DNA from: Dama dama
Taxonomy: Eukaryota; Chordata; Mammalia; Artiodactyla; Cervidae
DNA length: 64,000 nt
Assembly: GCF_033118175.1 (NCBI RefSeq)
Contig: NC_083697.1
Coordinates: 29,796,001 to 29,860,000 of the forward strand
Direction: 5' to 3'
Every line of letters begins with the position of its first letter. The first letter of the stretch is position 1. Positions 1 to 9,508 of the stretch are shown here, in pieces. Below the pieces are notes generated by a model. The model was not told the DNA's origin and made no database searches. It worked only from the letters and a program-made list of their open reading frames with translations. The translations under genes and the position numbers were made by a program.

Positions 1-1378
1 AAGCCAAATAAACAAAGGGAACCGCTTCAGAAGGGACTGGTGCAACAGATTAAAATCCCTCTAGGAAACATTGTCTACACCGGAGGAGCCTGTAGATATC
101 GAGAAGCGTAAGCTGGAACGAGGAGCTATCTGAAACTGAGCCGAACCCACACTGACCGCAACAGCTCCAGAGAAACTCCTAGATATAATTTTACTTTTTT
201 CTCTTTTTTTTATCTTTTCAATTTTTTTTCCTTTTTTTCTTTTTTCTTTTTTATTTTTTCTCTTTTATTTTCCTTTAAAATCCCCTATTACTCCCCCATT
301 ACTCCTTAACTTTCATTTCCATAGACTTTTACGATTTTTTAATTAGGGGGAAAAAAAAAATTTTTTTTTTTCTTTTCTTTTTTTTCTTTTTTTTTCTTTT
401 TCTTTCTTTTTTTTCTTTCCTTTTTCTCTTCTATTTTCTATTTTTCTTTTTCTCTTATTTCTTTTAAAGTCCTCTAGTGCTCCTCTACTACTCCTTAATT
501 TTCATTTTCAATACACTATAACCTTACAAAAAAAAAAAAAAAAAAAAGAAGAGAAGCCCTATTTTTAAACCGCAGATTATTCTCTCCCAATCTTGACTCT
601 CTGTTTTCTACCTCAGAACACCTCTATTTCCTCCTTTCCCCTTCTCTTCCCAATCCAATTCTGTGAATCTTTGTAGGTGACTGGGCTACGGAGAACACTC
701 TGGGAACAGACAGCTGCGTAGATCTGTCTCTCTCCTCTTGAGTCCCCCTTTTTCTCCTCCTGTTCATCTCTATCTCCCTCCTCCCTCTCCTCTTCTTCAT
801 GTGACTCTGTGAACCTCTCTGGGTGTCCCTAACGGGGGAGAATCTTTTAGCCATTAACCTAGAAGTTTTCTTATCAGGGCTGCATAGTTGGAGAAGTCCT
901 GAGACTACAGGAAGAATAAAACTGAAATCCAGAGGCAGGAGACTTAAGCCCAAAACCTGAGAACACCAGAAAACTCCTGACTACAAGGAACTTTAAGTAA
1001 TAAGTGACTGTCCAAAAGCCTCCATACCTACACAGAAACCAACCACCACACAAGAGCCAATAAGTTTTAGAGCAAGACATACCACGCAAATTCTCCAGCA
1101 ACGCAGGAACATAGCCCTGAACATCAACATACAGGCTGCCCAAGGTCACACCTAACACATAGACCCAGCTCAAAACTCATTACTGGGCACTCCATTGCTC
1201 TCCAAAGAGTAGAAATCAAGTTCCACGCACCAGAACACTGACGCAAGCTTCCCTAACCAGGAAATCTCGACAAGCCAATCGTCTAACCCTACCCACTGGG
1301 TTAATCCTCCACAACAAAAAGGAACCACAGACCTCCAGAATACAGAAAGCCTACTCCAGATACAGCAATCTAAACAAG
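1..1378 (+). promoter_or_regulatory. L1 5'UTR / internal promoter region
   Basis: This stretch precedes ORF1 and holds no conserved reading frame. Bases 186-540 are very T-rich, broken by A runs at 352-360 and 529-547. From about 560 onward the base composition is mixed. In L1 elements the 5'UTR carries the internal RNA polymerase II promoter; that role is known for the family and is not shown by any motif I can point to here. The sequence is clearly unlike the 5'UTR of the older minus-strand L1 at 33790-35650, which suggests that these two L1 lineages use different promoters. Confidence 0.8.
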
Positions 1379-2305
1379 ATGAAAAGGCAAAGAAATACCC
1401 AACAGGTAAAGGAACATGAAAAATGCCCACCAAGTCAAACAAAAGAGGAGGAGATAGGGAATCTACCTGAAAAAGAATTTAGAATAATGATAATAAAAAT
1501 GATCCAAAATCTTGAGAACAAAATGGAGTTACAGATAAATAGCCTGGAAACAAAGATTGAAAAGATTCAAGAACTGTTTAATAAAGACCTAGAAGAAATA
1601 AAAAAGAGTCAATTACAAATGAATAATGCAATGAATGAGATCAAAAACACTTTGGAGGGAACCAAGAGTAGAATAACGGAGGCAGAAGATAGGATAAGTG
1701 AGGTAGAAGATAAAATGGTGGAAATAAATGAAGCAGAGAGGAAAAAAGAAAAAAGGATCAAAAGAAATGAGGACAACCTCAGGGACCTCTGGGACACTGT
1801 GAAACGCCCCAACATTCGAATCATAGGAGTTCCATAAGAAGAAGACAAAAAGAAAGGCCATGAGAAAATACTCGAGGAGATAATAGCTGAAAACTTCCCT
1901 AAAATGGGGAAGGAAATAGCCACCCAAGTCCAAGAAACCCAGAGAGTCCCAAACAGGATAAACCCAAGGCAAAACACCCCAAGACACATATTAATCAAAT
2001 TAACAAAGATCAAACACAAAGAACAAATATTAAAAGCAGCAAGGGAAAAACAACAAATAACACACAAAGGGATTCCCATAAGGATAACAGCTGATCTATC
2101 AATAGAAACCCTCCAGGCCAGAAGGGAATGGCAGGACGCACTGAAAGTAATGAAAGAGAATAACCTACAACCTAGATTACTGTATCCAGCAAGGATCTCA
2201 TTCAGATATGAAGGAGAAGTTAAAAGCGTTACAGATAAGCAAAAGCTGAGAGAATTCAGCACCACCAAACCAGCTCTTCAACAAATGCTAAAGGATCTTC
2301 TCTAG
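1379..2305 (+). pseudogene. L1 ORF1 (RNA-binding chaperone), one in-frame stop
   Basis: ORF1p is the trimeric RNA-binding protein that packages L1 RNA with ORF2p in the cytoplasm. The ATG at 1379 opens a frame whose first part has a basic N terminus (MKRQRN), then a long heptad-rich coiled coil (about residues 35-135, rich in E, K, I and L), then the start of the RRM-like domain (NIRIIGVP). A TAA at 1835-1837 stops it directly after GVP, in a run of GAA codons, so a G-to-T change is the likely cause. The same frame stays open through 2305 and encodes the rest of the RRM and the C-terminal domain (ARREWQDALKVMKENN, then YPARISFRYEGEV). The full span is 308 codons plus stop, near the usual L1 length. 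The window is broken only by this stop; a sequencing error cannot be excluded. Confidence 0.93.
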
Positions 2306-2356
2306 ACAGGAAATGCAGAAAGGTTGTATAAACGTGAACCCAAAACAACAAAGTAA

Positions 2357-5300
2357 ATGGCAGCGGGACCACACCTATCAATAATTACCCTAAATGTAAA
2401 TGGGTTGAATGCCCCAACCAAAAGACAAAGATTGGCTGAATGGATACAAAAACAAGACCCCTATATATGCTGTCTACAAGAGACCCACCTCAAAACAAGA
2501 GACACATACAGACTAAAAGTGAAGGGCTGGAAAAAGTATTTCATGCAAACGGAGACCAAAAGAAAGCAGGAGTCGCAATACTCATATCAGATAAAATAGA
2601 CTTTCAAATAAAGGAAGTGAAAAGAGACAAAGAAGGACACTACATAATGATCAAAGGATCAATCAAAAAAGAAGATATAACAATTATAAATATATATGCA
2701 CCCAACATAGGAGCACCGCAATATGTACGGCAAACGCTAACAAGTATGAAAGAGGAAATTAATAGTAACACAATAATAGTGGGAGACTTTAATACCCCAC
2801 TCACAACTATGGATAGATCAACTAAACAGAAAATTAACAAGGAAACACAAACCTTAAATGACACAATGGACCAGCTAGACCTAATTGATATCTATAGGAC
2901 ATTTCACCCCAAAACAATCAACTTCACCTTTTTCTCAAGTGCACACGGAACATTCTCCAGAATAGATCACATCCTGGGCCATAAATCTGGTCTTGGAAAA
3001 TTCAAAAAAATTGAAATCATTCCAGTCATCTTTTCTGACCACAGTGCAGTAAGATTAGATCTCAATTACAGGGAAAAAATTGTTAAAACTTCAAACATAT
3101 GGAGGCTAAATAACACGCTTCTGAATAACCAACAAATCATAGAAGAAATCAAAAAAGAAATCAAAATATGTATAGAAATGAATGAAAATGAAAACACAAC
3201 AACCCAAAACCTATGGGACACTGTAAAAGCAGTGCTAAGGGGAAGGTTCATAGCATTACAGGCTTACATCAAGAAACAGGAAAAAAACCAATTAAATAAC
3301 CTAACTCTACACCTAAAGCAATTAGAGAAGGAAGAAATGAAGAACCCCAGAGTTAGCAGAAGGAAAGAAATCTTAAAAATCAGGGCAGAAATAAATGCAA
3401 AAGAAACTAAAGAGACCATAGCAAAAATCAACAAAGCTAAAAGCTGGTTTTTTGAAAAAATAAACAAAATTGACAAACCATTAGCAAGACTCATTAAGAA
3501 ACAAAGAGAGAAAAACCAAATTAACAAAATTAGAAATGAAAATGGAGAGATCACAACAGACAACACTGAAATACAAAGGATCATAAGAGACTACTACCAG
3601 CAGCTCTATGCCAATAAAATGGACAACTTGGAAGAAATGGACAAATTCTTAGAAAAGTATAACTTTCCAAAACTGAACCAGGAAGAAATAGAAGATCTTA
3701 ACAGACCCATCACAAGCAAGGAAATCGAAACTGTCATCAAAAATCTTCCAGCAAACAAAAGCCCAGGACCAGATGGCTTCACAGCTGAATTCTACCAAAA
3801 ATTTAGAGAAGAGCTAACACCTATCTTACTCAAACTCTTCCAGAAAATTGCAGAAGAAGGTAAGCTTCCAAACTCATTCTATGAGGCCACCATCACCCTA
3901 ATTCCAAAACCAGACAAAGATGCCACAAAAAAAGAAAACTACAGGCCAATATCACTGATGAACATAGATGCAAAAATCCTTAACAAAATTCTAGCAAACA
4001 GAATCCAACAACATATTAAAAAAATCATACACCATGACCAAGTGGGCTTTATCCCAGGAATGCAAGGATTCTTTAATATCCACAAATCAATCAATGTAAT
4101 ACACCACATTAACAAATTGAAAGATAAAAACCATATGATTATCTCAATAGATGCAGAGAAAGCCTTTGACAAAATTCAACACTCATTTATGATTAAAACT
4201 CTCCAAAAAGCAGGAATAGAAGGAACATACCTCAACATAATAAAAGCTATATATGACAAACCCACAGCAAGCATCACCCTCAATGGTGAAAAATTGAAGG
4301 CATTTCCCCTGAAATCAGGAACAAGACAAGGGTGCCCACTCTCACCACTACTATTCAACATAGTGTTGGAAGTGCTGGCCACAGCAATCAGAGCAGAAAA
4401 AGAAGTAAAAGGAATCCAGATAGGAAAACAAGAAGTAAAACTCTCACTGTTTGCAGATGACATGATCCTCTACATAGAAAACCCTAAAGATTCTACCAGA
4501 AAATTACTAGAGCTAATCAATGAATATAGTAAAGTTGCAGGATATAAAATTAACACACAGAAATCCCTTGCATTCCTATATACTAACAATGAAAAAACAG
4601 ACAGAGAAATTAAGGAAACAATACCATTCACCATTGCAACAAAAAGAATAAAATACTTAGGAGTATATCTACCTAAAGAAACAAAGGACCTATACATAGA
4701 AAACTATAAAACACTGATGAAAGAAATCAAAGAGGACACAAACAGATGGAGAAACATACCGTGTTCATGGATTGGAAGAATTAATATTGTCAAAATGGCT
4801 ATTCTACCCAAAGCAGTCTATAGATTCAATGCAATCCCTATCAAGCTACCAACGGTATTTTTCACAGAACTAGACCAAAGAATTTCACAATTTGTATGGA
4901 AATACAAAAAACCTCGAATAGCCAAAGTAATCTTGAGAAAGAAGAATGGAACTGGAGGAATCAACCTGCCTGACTTCAGACTCTACTACAAAGCCACAGT
5001 CATCAAGACAGTATGGTACTGGCACAAAGACAGAAATATAGATCAATGGAACAGAATAGAAAGCCCAGAGATAAATCCACGAACCTATGGACACCTTATT
5101 TTTGACAAAGGAGGCAAGGATATACAATGGAAAAAAGACAACCTCTTTAACAAGTGGTGCTGGGAAAACTGGTCAACCACTTGTAAAAGAATGAAACTAG
5201 AACACTTTCTAACACCATACACAAAAATAAACTCAAAATGGATTAAAGATCTAAATGTAAGACCAGAAACTATAAAACTCCTAGAGGAGAACATAGGCAA

Positions 5301-6174
5301 AACACTCTCCGACATAAATCAAAGCAAGATCCTCTATGACCCACCTCCCAGAATATTGGAAATAAAAGCAAAACTAAACAAATGGGACCTAATGAAACTT
5401 AAAAGCTTTTGCACTACAAAGGAAACTATAAGTAAGGTGAAAAGACAGCCCTCAGATTGGGAGAAAATAATAGCAAATGAAGAAACAGACAAAGGATTAA
5501 TCTCAAAAATATACAAGCAACTCCTGCAGCTCAATTCCAGAAAAATAAATGACCCAATCAAAAAATGGGCCAAAGAACTAAACAGACATTTCTCCAAAGA
5601 AGACATACAGATGGGTAACAAACACATGAAAAGATGCTCAACATCACTCATTATTAGAGAAATGCAAATCAAAACCACAATGAGGTACCATTACACGCCA
5701 GTCAGGATGGCTGCTATCCAAAAGTCTACAAGCAATAAATGCTGGAGAGGGTGTGGAGAAAAGGGAACCCTCTTACACTGTTGGTGGGAATGCAAACTAG
5801 TACAGCCGCTATGGAAAACAGTGTGGAGATTTCTTAAAAAACTGGAAATAGAACTGCCATATGACCCAGCAATCCCACTTCTGGGCATACACACTGAGGA
5901 AACCAGATCTGAAAGAGACACGTGCACCCCAATGTTCATCGCAGCACTGTTTATAATAGCCAGGACATGGAAGCAACCTAGATGCCCATCAGCAGATGAA
6001 TGGATAAGGAAGCTGTGGTACATATACACCATGGAATATTACTCAGCCATTAAAAAGAATTCATTTGAACCAGTCCTAATGAGATGGATGAAGCTGGAGC
6101 CCATTATACAGAGTGAAGTAAGCCAGAAAGATAAAGAACATTACAGCATACTGACACATGTATATGGAATTTAG
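2357..6174 (+). pseudogene. L1 ORF2 (endonuclease-reverse transcriptase), one 1-bp frameshift
   Basis: ORF2p nicks target DNA and primes reverse transcription of L1 RNA there. The start at 2357 (MAAGPHLSIITLN) is chosen because it opens the APE-like endonuclease; motifs visible are LNVNGLN, QETHL (catalytic E near residue 42), GDFNTPL and SDHSAV. The frame shifts near 2532-2536, where a run of five As follows TGG; one A appears to be lost. The second frame (open 2440-6174) continues without a break through the reverse transcriptase, with YRPISL, SIDAEKAFD, GTRQGCPLSP and the catalytic FADD at 4450-4461, to the C-terminal zinc knuckle CWRGCGEKGTLLHCWWEC at about 5740-5800. Allowing for the lost base, the protein is about 1272 residues, the normal L1 length. 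Enzyme residues all look intact. Confidence 0.95.
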
Positions 6175-6474
6175 AAAGGTGATAACGATAACCCTATTTG
6201 CAGAACAGAAAAAGAGACACAGAAGTACAGAACAGACTTTTGAACTTTGTGGGAGAATGTGAGGGTGGGATATTTGAAAAGAACAGCATGTATACTATCT
6301 ATGGTGAAACAGATCACCAGCCCAGGTGGGATGCACGAGACAAGTGCTCGGGCCTGGTGCACTGGGAAGACCCAGAGGAATCGGGTGGAGAGGGAGGTGG
6401 GAGGGGGGATCGGGATTGGGAATACATGTAAATCCATGGCTGATTCATATCAATGTATGACAAAACCCACTGGG
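6175..6474 (+). promoter_or_regulatory. L1 3'UTR with G-rich tract
   Basis: Between the ORF2 stop (6172-6174) and the A-rich tail lies a 300-bp 3'UTR. Bases 6383-6420 hold at least five runs of three or more Gs on the sense strand, enough to form a G-quadruplex in principle. The same tract is present in the truncated L1 copy at 9346-9392. Compared with that copy, this 3'UTR stops early: after GACAAAACCCACT it runs straight into As, while the other copy continues for about 45 more bases to an AATAAAAATAAAA end. Confidence 0.85.
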
Positions 6475-6525
6475 AAAAAAAAATAATAATAAAAAAAATA
6501 ATAAAATAAAAAAAAAAAAAAGAAA
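6475..6525 (+). repeat. L1 A-rich tail
   Basis: An A-rich run with scattered T (AAT units) ends the L1 element. The T interruptions are typical of decay or of simple-repeat growth in an old poly(A) tail. Confidence 0.9.
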
Positions 6526-7232
6526 ATATGATTACTTCTATTGAGTACATAAAATTATGTGGGTTAAAATTAAAAGAAGCGTAGTCAAATTCTTTTCTTG
6601 TATACAGCCATAATTTCTAATAGAATTAATTCTAAATTCTTATAGAAAATATACTGCTTATTATTACACATTGGTGGGTATTTTTTCCTTATATAATTTT
6701 TTTAAATGTATCGGCAGAAGAAATGGTAGCAGTGGAGTCATATTTAGTTGATGCTTACTTAATGCAGCAAGGTATTAAGACAGATTTTACCAGCTGTTTG
6801 AGACAAGACAACTTGTACTCCAGGCCTGGGAGTGCAAGGTCTGGGGTTAACAGAAGGTTTGAAGTATATGGAGAGAGATGATGCTAACGTTTAAAAGAAA
6901 GATGGGGATAGAAAAGATTTCAGCCAAGTACTATGTTGCTGCTACACTATTTAGGAGAACTAGTTTTTACAAAGGATCTGGAAGCTGAAAGTTGAGTTTA
7001 TCTGTGATGGGTGTCATTCATTTGCAACTGCAGCAACTAGAAAAGTGACTTACAATTTATTGTGTCATGTGGGGGAAAAAAACTGTTAAGAAGAGGAGGA
7101 TCCTGCTAGGTATCCTGGAAAGAACATTAAAGTTAAGTGACCTGAGAGCTTCTTCAGCTCTCCCACAAATCTGCTGTTTGAATTTGAGGAAATCACTTAC
7201 ATTCCAGGAGCATTAATTTAGGAATCATGTAC
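6526..7232. other. No gene seen; unique-looking AT-rich sequence
   Basis: No open frame of note and no repeat family that I recognise. It separates the L1 from the MIR at 7233. Confidence 0.5.
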
Positions 7233-7416
7233 AGAGACAGGACAGTGGTTCAAAGCTTGGATTGGAGAGCAAGTGTGAATCTCAGCTACGCCACACACAA
7301 GATTTGTAACCTTGCACAAGTTACTATTTCTGCGCCTTAATTTCCTTGTGTGCAAGATGGGAATATTAACAACATTAACTTCACAGGGTTACTGAGAGAG
7401 TCAAATGATTTATTAT
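7233..7416 (+). repeat. MIR SINE, first part
   Basis: Sequence follows the MIR consensus in order: AGTGGTTCAAAGC, a tRNA-like box B region, CTTGCACAAGTTACT, then CTTAATTTCCTTGTGTGCAA, ATGGGAATATTAAC and CAGGGTTACTGAGAGAG. It breaks at about 7416, where a Bov-tA SINE begins, and probably resumes at 7627. Confidence 0.85.
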
Positions 7417-7626
7417 GTGGTGGCTCAGATGGTAAAGAATCTACCTGCAATGCATGAGACCTGGGTTCAATCCCTGGGTCAGGAAGATCCCCTGGAGAAG
7501 GAAATGGCAACCCACTCCAGTATTCCTGCCTGGAGAGTCCCATGGACAAAGGAGCCTGGTGGGCTATAGTCCCTGGGATCACAAGGAGTCAGACACGACT
7601 GAGCAACCAACACTAGACTAGACTAG
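7417..7626 (+). repeat. Bov-tA SINE inserted in the MIR
   Basis: The tRNA-derived head (GTGGCTCAGATGGTAAAGAA, then GGTTCAATCCC as box B) and the BovB-related 3' half (CCTGGAGAAGGAAATGGCAA, GGTGGGCTATAGTCC, GTCAGACACGACTGAGCAA) are both present. The first few bases of the usual GGCTTCCCTGGTGG head are missing. The tail is a short AGACT repeat. No clear TSD was found. Confidence 0.93.
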
Positions 7627-7670
7627 AACCACTTAGAAGAAGATCTGAAACACGGTGATTGTTTTAGCAA
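7627..7670 (+). repeat. Probable MIR remainder after the SINE
   Basis: CCACTTAGAAGAAG and the next 30 bases resemble the 3' part of MIR (the region of CTTAGAACAGTGCCTGGCAC), in the same direction as 7233-7416. The match is loose. Confidence 0.45.
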
Positions 7671-8204
7671 TTATATGATGAGAAGTTTGAACTGGAACTC
7701 AGCAGTTTTCAAATTACTTTAAGCTATGGGACCCCAATACAAATGAAATGCCACATGGATGTCCAAATAATAAAACAGATGAGATTAGAGATGTTTTCAG
7801 GGACAGGCACAGAGAAGTTGAGAATCATGCCTTCCTGCTTTCCAAACCTTCTTAGGTAACCCCTGAACAACATCAAGAAACAACAAAATGAAGGAGCACA
7901 GTTTAGAAACACTAATGAGCTTCTCCAAATCTCTCACAAGCTGTGTATCAATGGGAATTGTGACTGGTCATAGAAATCTGACAATGGTGATTTAAACATG
8001 TATGAATTTACTCTCTGCTCTAGAAGTTCAGTAGTGGACAGCTAAGACCTGTATGGCAGCTCACCAGAAAACCATGCTCTCTCTGTCTTCTGGAGTTCTA
8101 GTCATCAGACAAATGATCCAGACAGGAAACTATTAGAAAGGGCAAGGGGAAAAGTGCTTTCTGATAAGCCTCATGCAACATTGTCTACTAACATCTCAAT
8201 ATTC
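7671..8204. other. No gene seen
   Basis: Unique-looking sequence; the short reading frames here have no recognisable product. Confidence 0.4.
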
Positions 8205-8326
8205 AGATGGCAACCCACTCCAATATTTTTGCTTGGAAAATCCCATGGACAGAGGAGACTGGTGGCCTACAGTCCATGGGGTCGCAAAGAGTCAGACACG
8301 ATTGAGCTACTTCACTTCACTTATTC
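8205..8326 (+). repeat. 5'-truncated Bov SINE (3' half only)
   Basis: Begins inside the element at ATGGCAACCCACTCC and runs through CCATGGACAGAGGAGAC and GGGTCGCAAAGAGTCAGACA to a TTCACTTCACTT end. The tRNA-like head is absent. Confidence 0.88.
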
Positions 8327-8365
8327 ATCCTTAGACACAAAAGAGGTTGGGGAATGTAATCTTTT

Positions 8366-8380
8366 AATTGGATGTGTTTC
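8366..8380 (+). repeat. TSD of L1 copy, left
   Basis: AATTGGATGTGTTTC, identical to 9494-9508. It is preceded by CTTTT. Confidence 0.95.
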
Positions 8381-9493
8381 AACAAAGGAAACTATAAGCA
8401 AGGTTAAAAGACAGCCTTCAAAATGGGAGAAAATAATAGCAAACGAAGAAACAGACAAAGGATTAACCTCAAAAATATACAAGCAACTCCTGCAGCTCAA
8501 TTCCACAAAAATAAATGACCCAATCAAAAAACGGGCCAAGAACTAAACAGACATTTCTCCAAAGAAGACATACAGATAGATAACAAACATATGAAAAGAT
8601 GTTCAACATCTCATTATCAGAGAAATGCAAATCAAAACCACAATGAAGCACCATTACACGCCAGTCAGGATGGCTGCTATCCAAAAGTCTACAAGTAATA
8701 AATGCTGGAGAGGGTGTGGAGAAAAGGGAACCCTCTTACACTGTTGGTGGGAATGCAAACTAGTACAGCCACTATGGAGAACAGTGTGGAGATTCCTTAA
8801 AAAACTGGAAATAGAACTGCCATATGACCCAGCTATCCTACTCCTGGGCATACACACCGAGAAAACCAGAACTGAAAGAGACACGTGTACCCCAACGTTC
8901 ATTGCAGCACTGTTTATAATAGCCAGGACATGGAAGAAACCTAGATGCCCATCAGCAGACGAATGGATAAGGAAGCTATGGTATATATACACCATGGAAT
9001 ATTACTCAGCCATTAAAAAGAATACATTTGAATCAGTTCTAATGAGATGGATGAAACTGGAGCCCATTATACAGAGTGAAGTAAGCCAGAAAGATAAAGA
9101 CCAATACAGGATACTAATGTATATATATGGAATTTTAAAAGATGGTAGCGATAACCCTATATGCAAAATGGAAAAAGAGACACAGATGTACAGAACAGAC
9201 TTTTGGACTCTGTGGGAGAAGGTGAAGGTGGGATGTTCTGAGAGAATAGCATTAAAACAAGTATACTATCAAGGGTGAAACAGATCACCAGTCCAGGTTG
9301 GATGCATGAGACAAGTGCTCAGGGCTGGTGCACTGGAAAGACCCAGAGGGATGGGATGGGGAGGGAGGTGGGAGGGGGGGATCGGGATGGGGAACACATG
9401 TAAATCCATGGCTGATTCATGTCAATGTATGGCAAAAACCACTACAATATTGTAAAGCAATTAGCCTCCAACTAATAAAAATAAAAGAAAAAA
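8381..9493 (+). mobile_element. 5'-truncated L1 copy with perfect 15-bp TSD
   Basis: Matches the L1 at 1-6525 from its position 5416 to the 3' end, so it holds the last quarter of ORF2, the 3'UTR and an A-rich tail. The ORF2 part is broken: a base is lost near 8540 and the normal stop is changed. The frame 8625-9278 still shows the zinc knuckle CWRGCGEKGTLLHCWWEC. It is flanked by the perfect direct repeat AATTGGATGTGTTTC at 8366-8380 and 9494-9508. The 3'UTR ends with AACTAATAAAAATAAAAG, which includes an AATAAA signal. This is a textbook target-primed, 5'-truncated L1 insertion. Confidence 0.97.
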
Positions 9494-9508
9494 AATTGGA
9501 TGTGTTTC
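9494..9508 (+). repeat. TSD of L1 copy, right
   Basis: AATTGGATGTGTTTC directly after the A-rich tail; identical to 8366-8380. Confidence 0.95.

Larger units (their letters stand above)
1..6525 (+). mobile_element. Near-full-length ruminant L1 LINE, sense strand
   Basis: The order is that of a complete L1: a long 5'UTR with T-rich blocks, ORF1 (1379-2305), a 51-bp spacer, ORF2 (2357-6174), a G-rich 3'UTR and an A-rich tail (about 6475-6525). ORF1 carries one in-frame stop and ORF2 one single-base loss; there is no other visible lesion in about 4.7 kb of coding sequence, so the insertion looks recent. The 5' end may continue upstream of the window, so neither completeness nor the target-site duplication can be checked. 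The 3' flank begins near 6526. It matches the bovine L1 (L1-BT) type in layout and in encoded protein, but the subfamily name is inferred from memory of the family, not from an alignment. Confidence 0.95.

Noticed and set aside
624..1173. Antisense frames of 109 and 99 residues in the L1 5'UTR, possible counterpart of the primate antisense ORF0
   Set aside because: No recognisable sequence, and 5'UTR base composition alone can give frames of this length. Nothing shows translation.
1609..2268. 219-residue minus-strand frame across L1 ORF1
   Set aside because: It is a shadow of ORF1: the hydrophobic, serine- and leucine-rich text comes from reading lysine- and glutamate-rich codons in reverse.
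7417..7500. tRNA-like A and B boxes, considered as a tRNA gene
   Set aside because: They belong to the tRNA-derived head of Bov-tA; no complete cloverleaf can be formed.
8154..8546. 130-residue frame joining SINE and L1 sequence, a possible chimeric gene
   Set aside because: The frame crosses a TSD border by chance; no sign of a transcript unit, and the L1 part is itself frameshifted.
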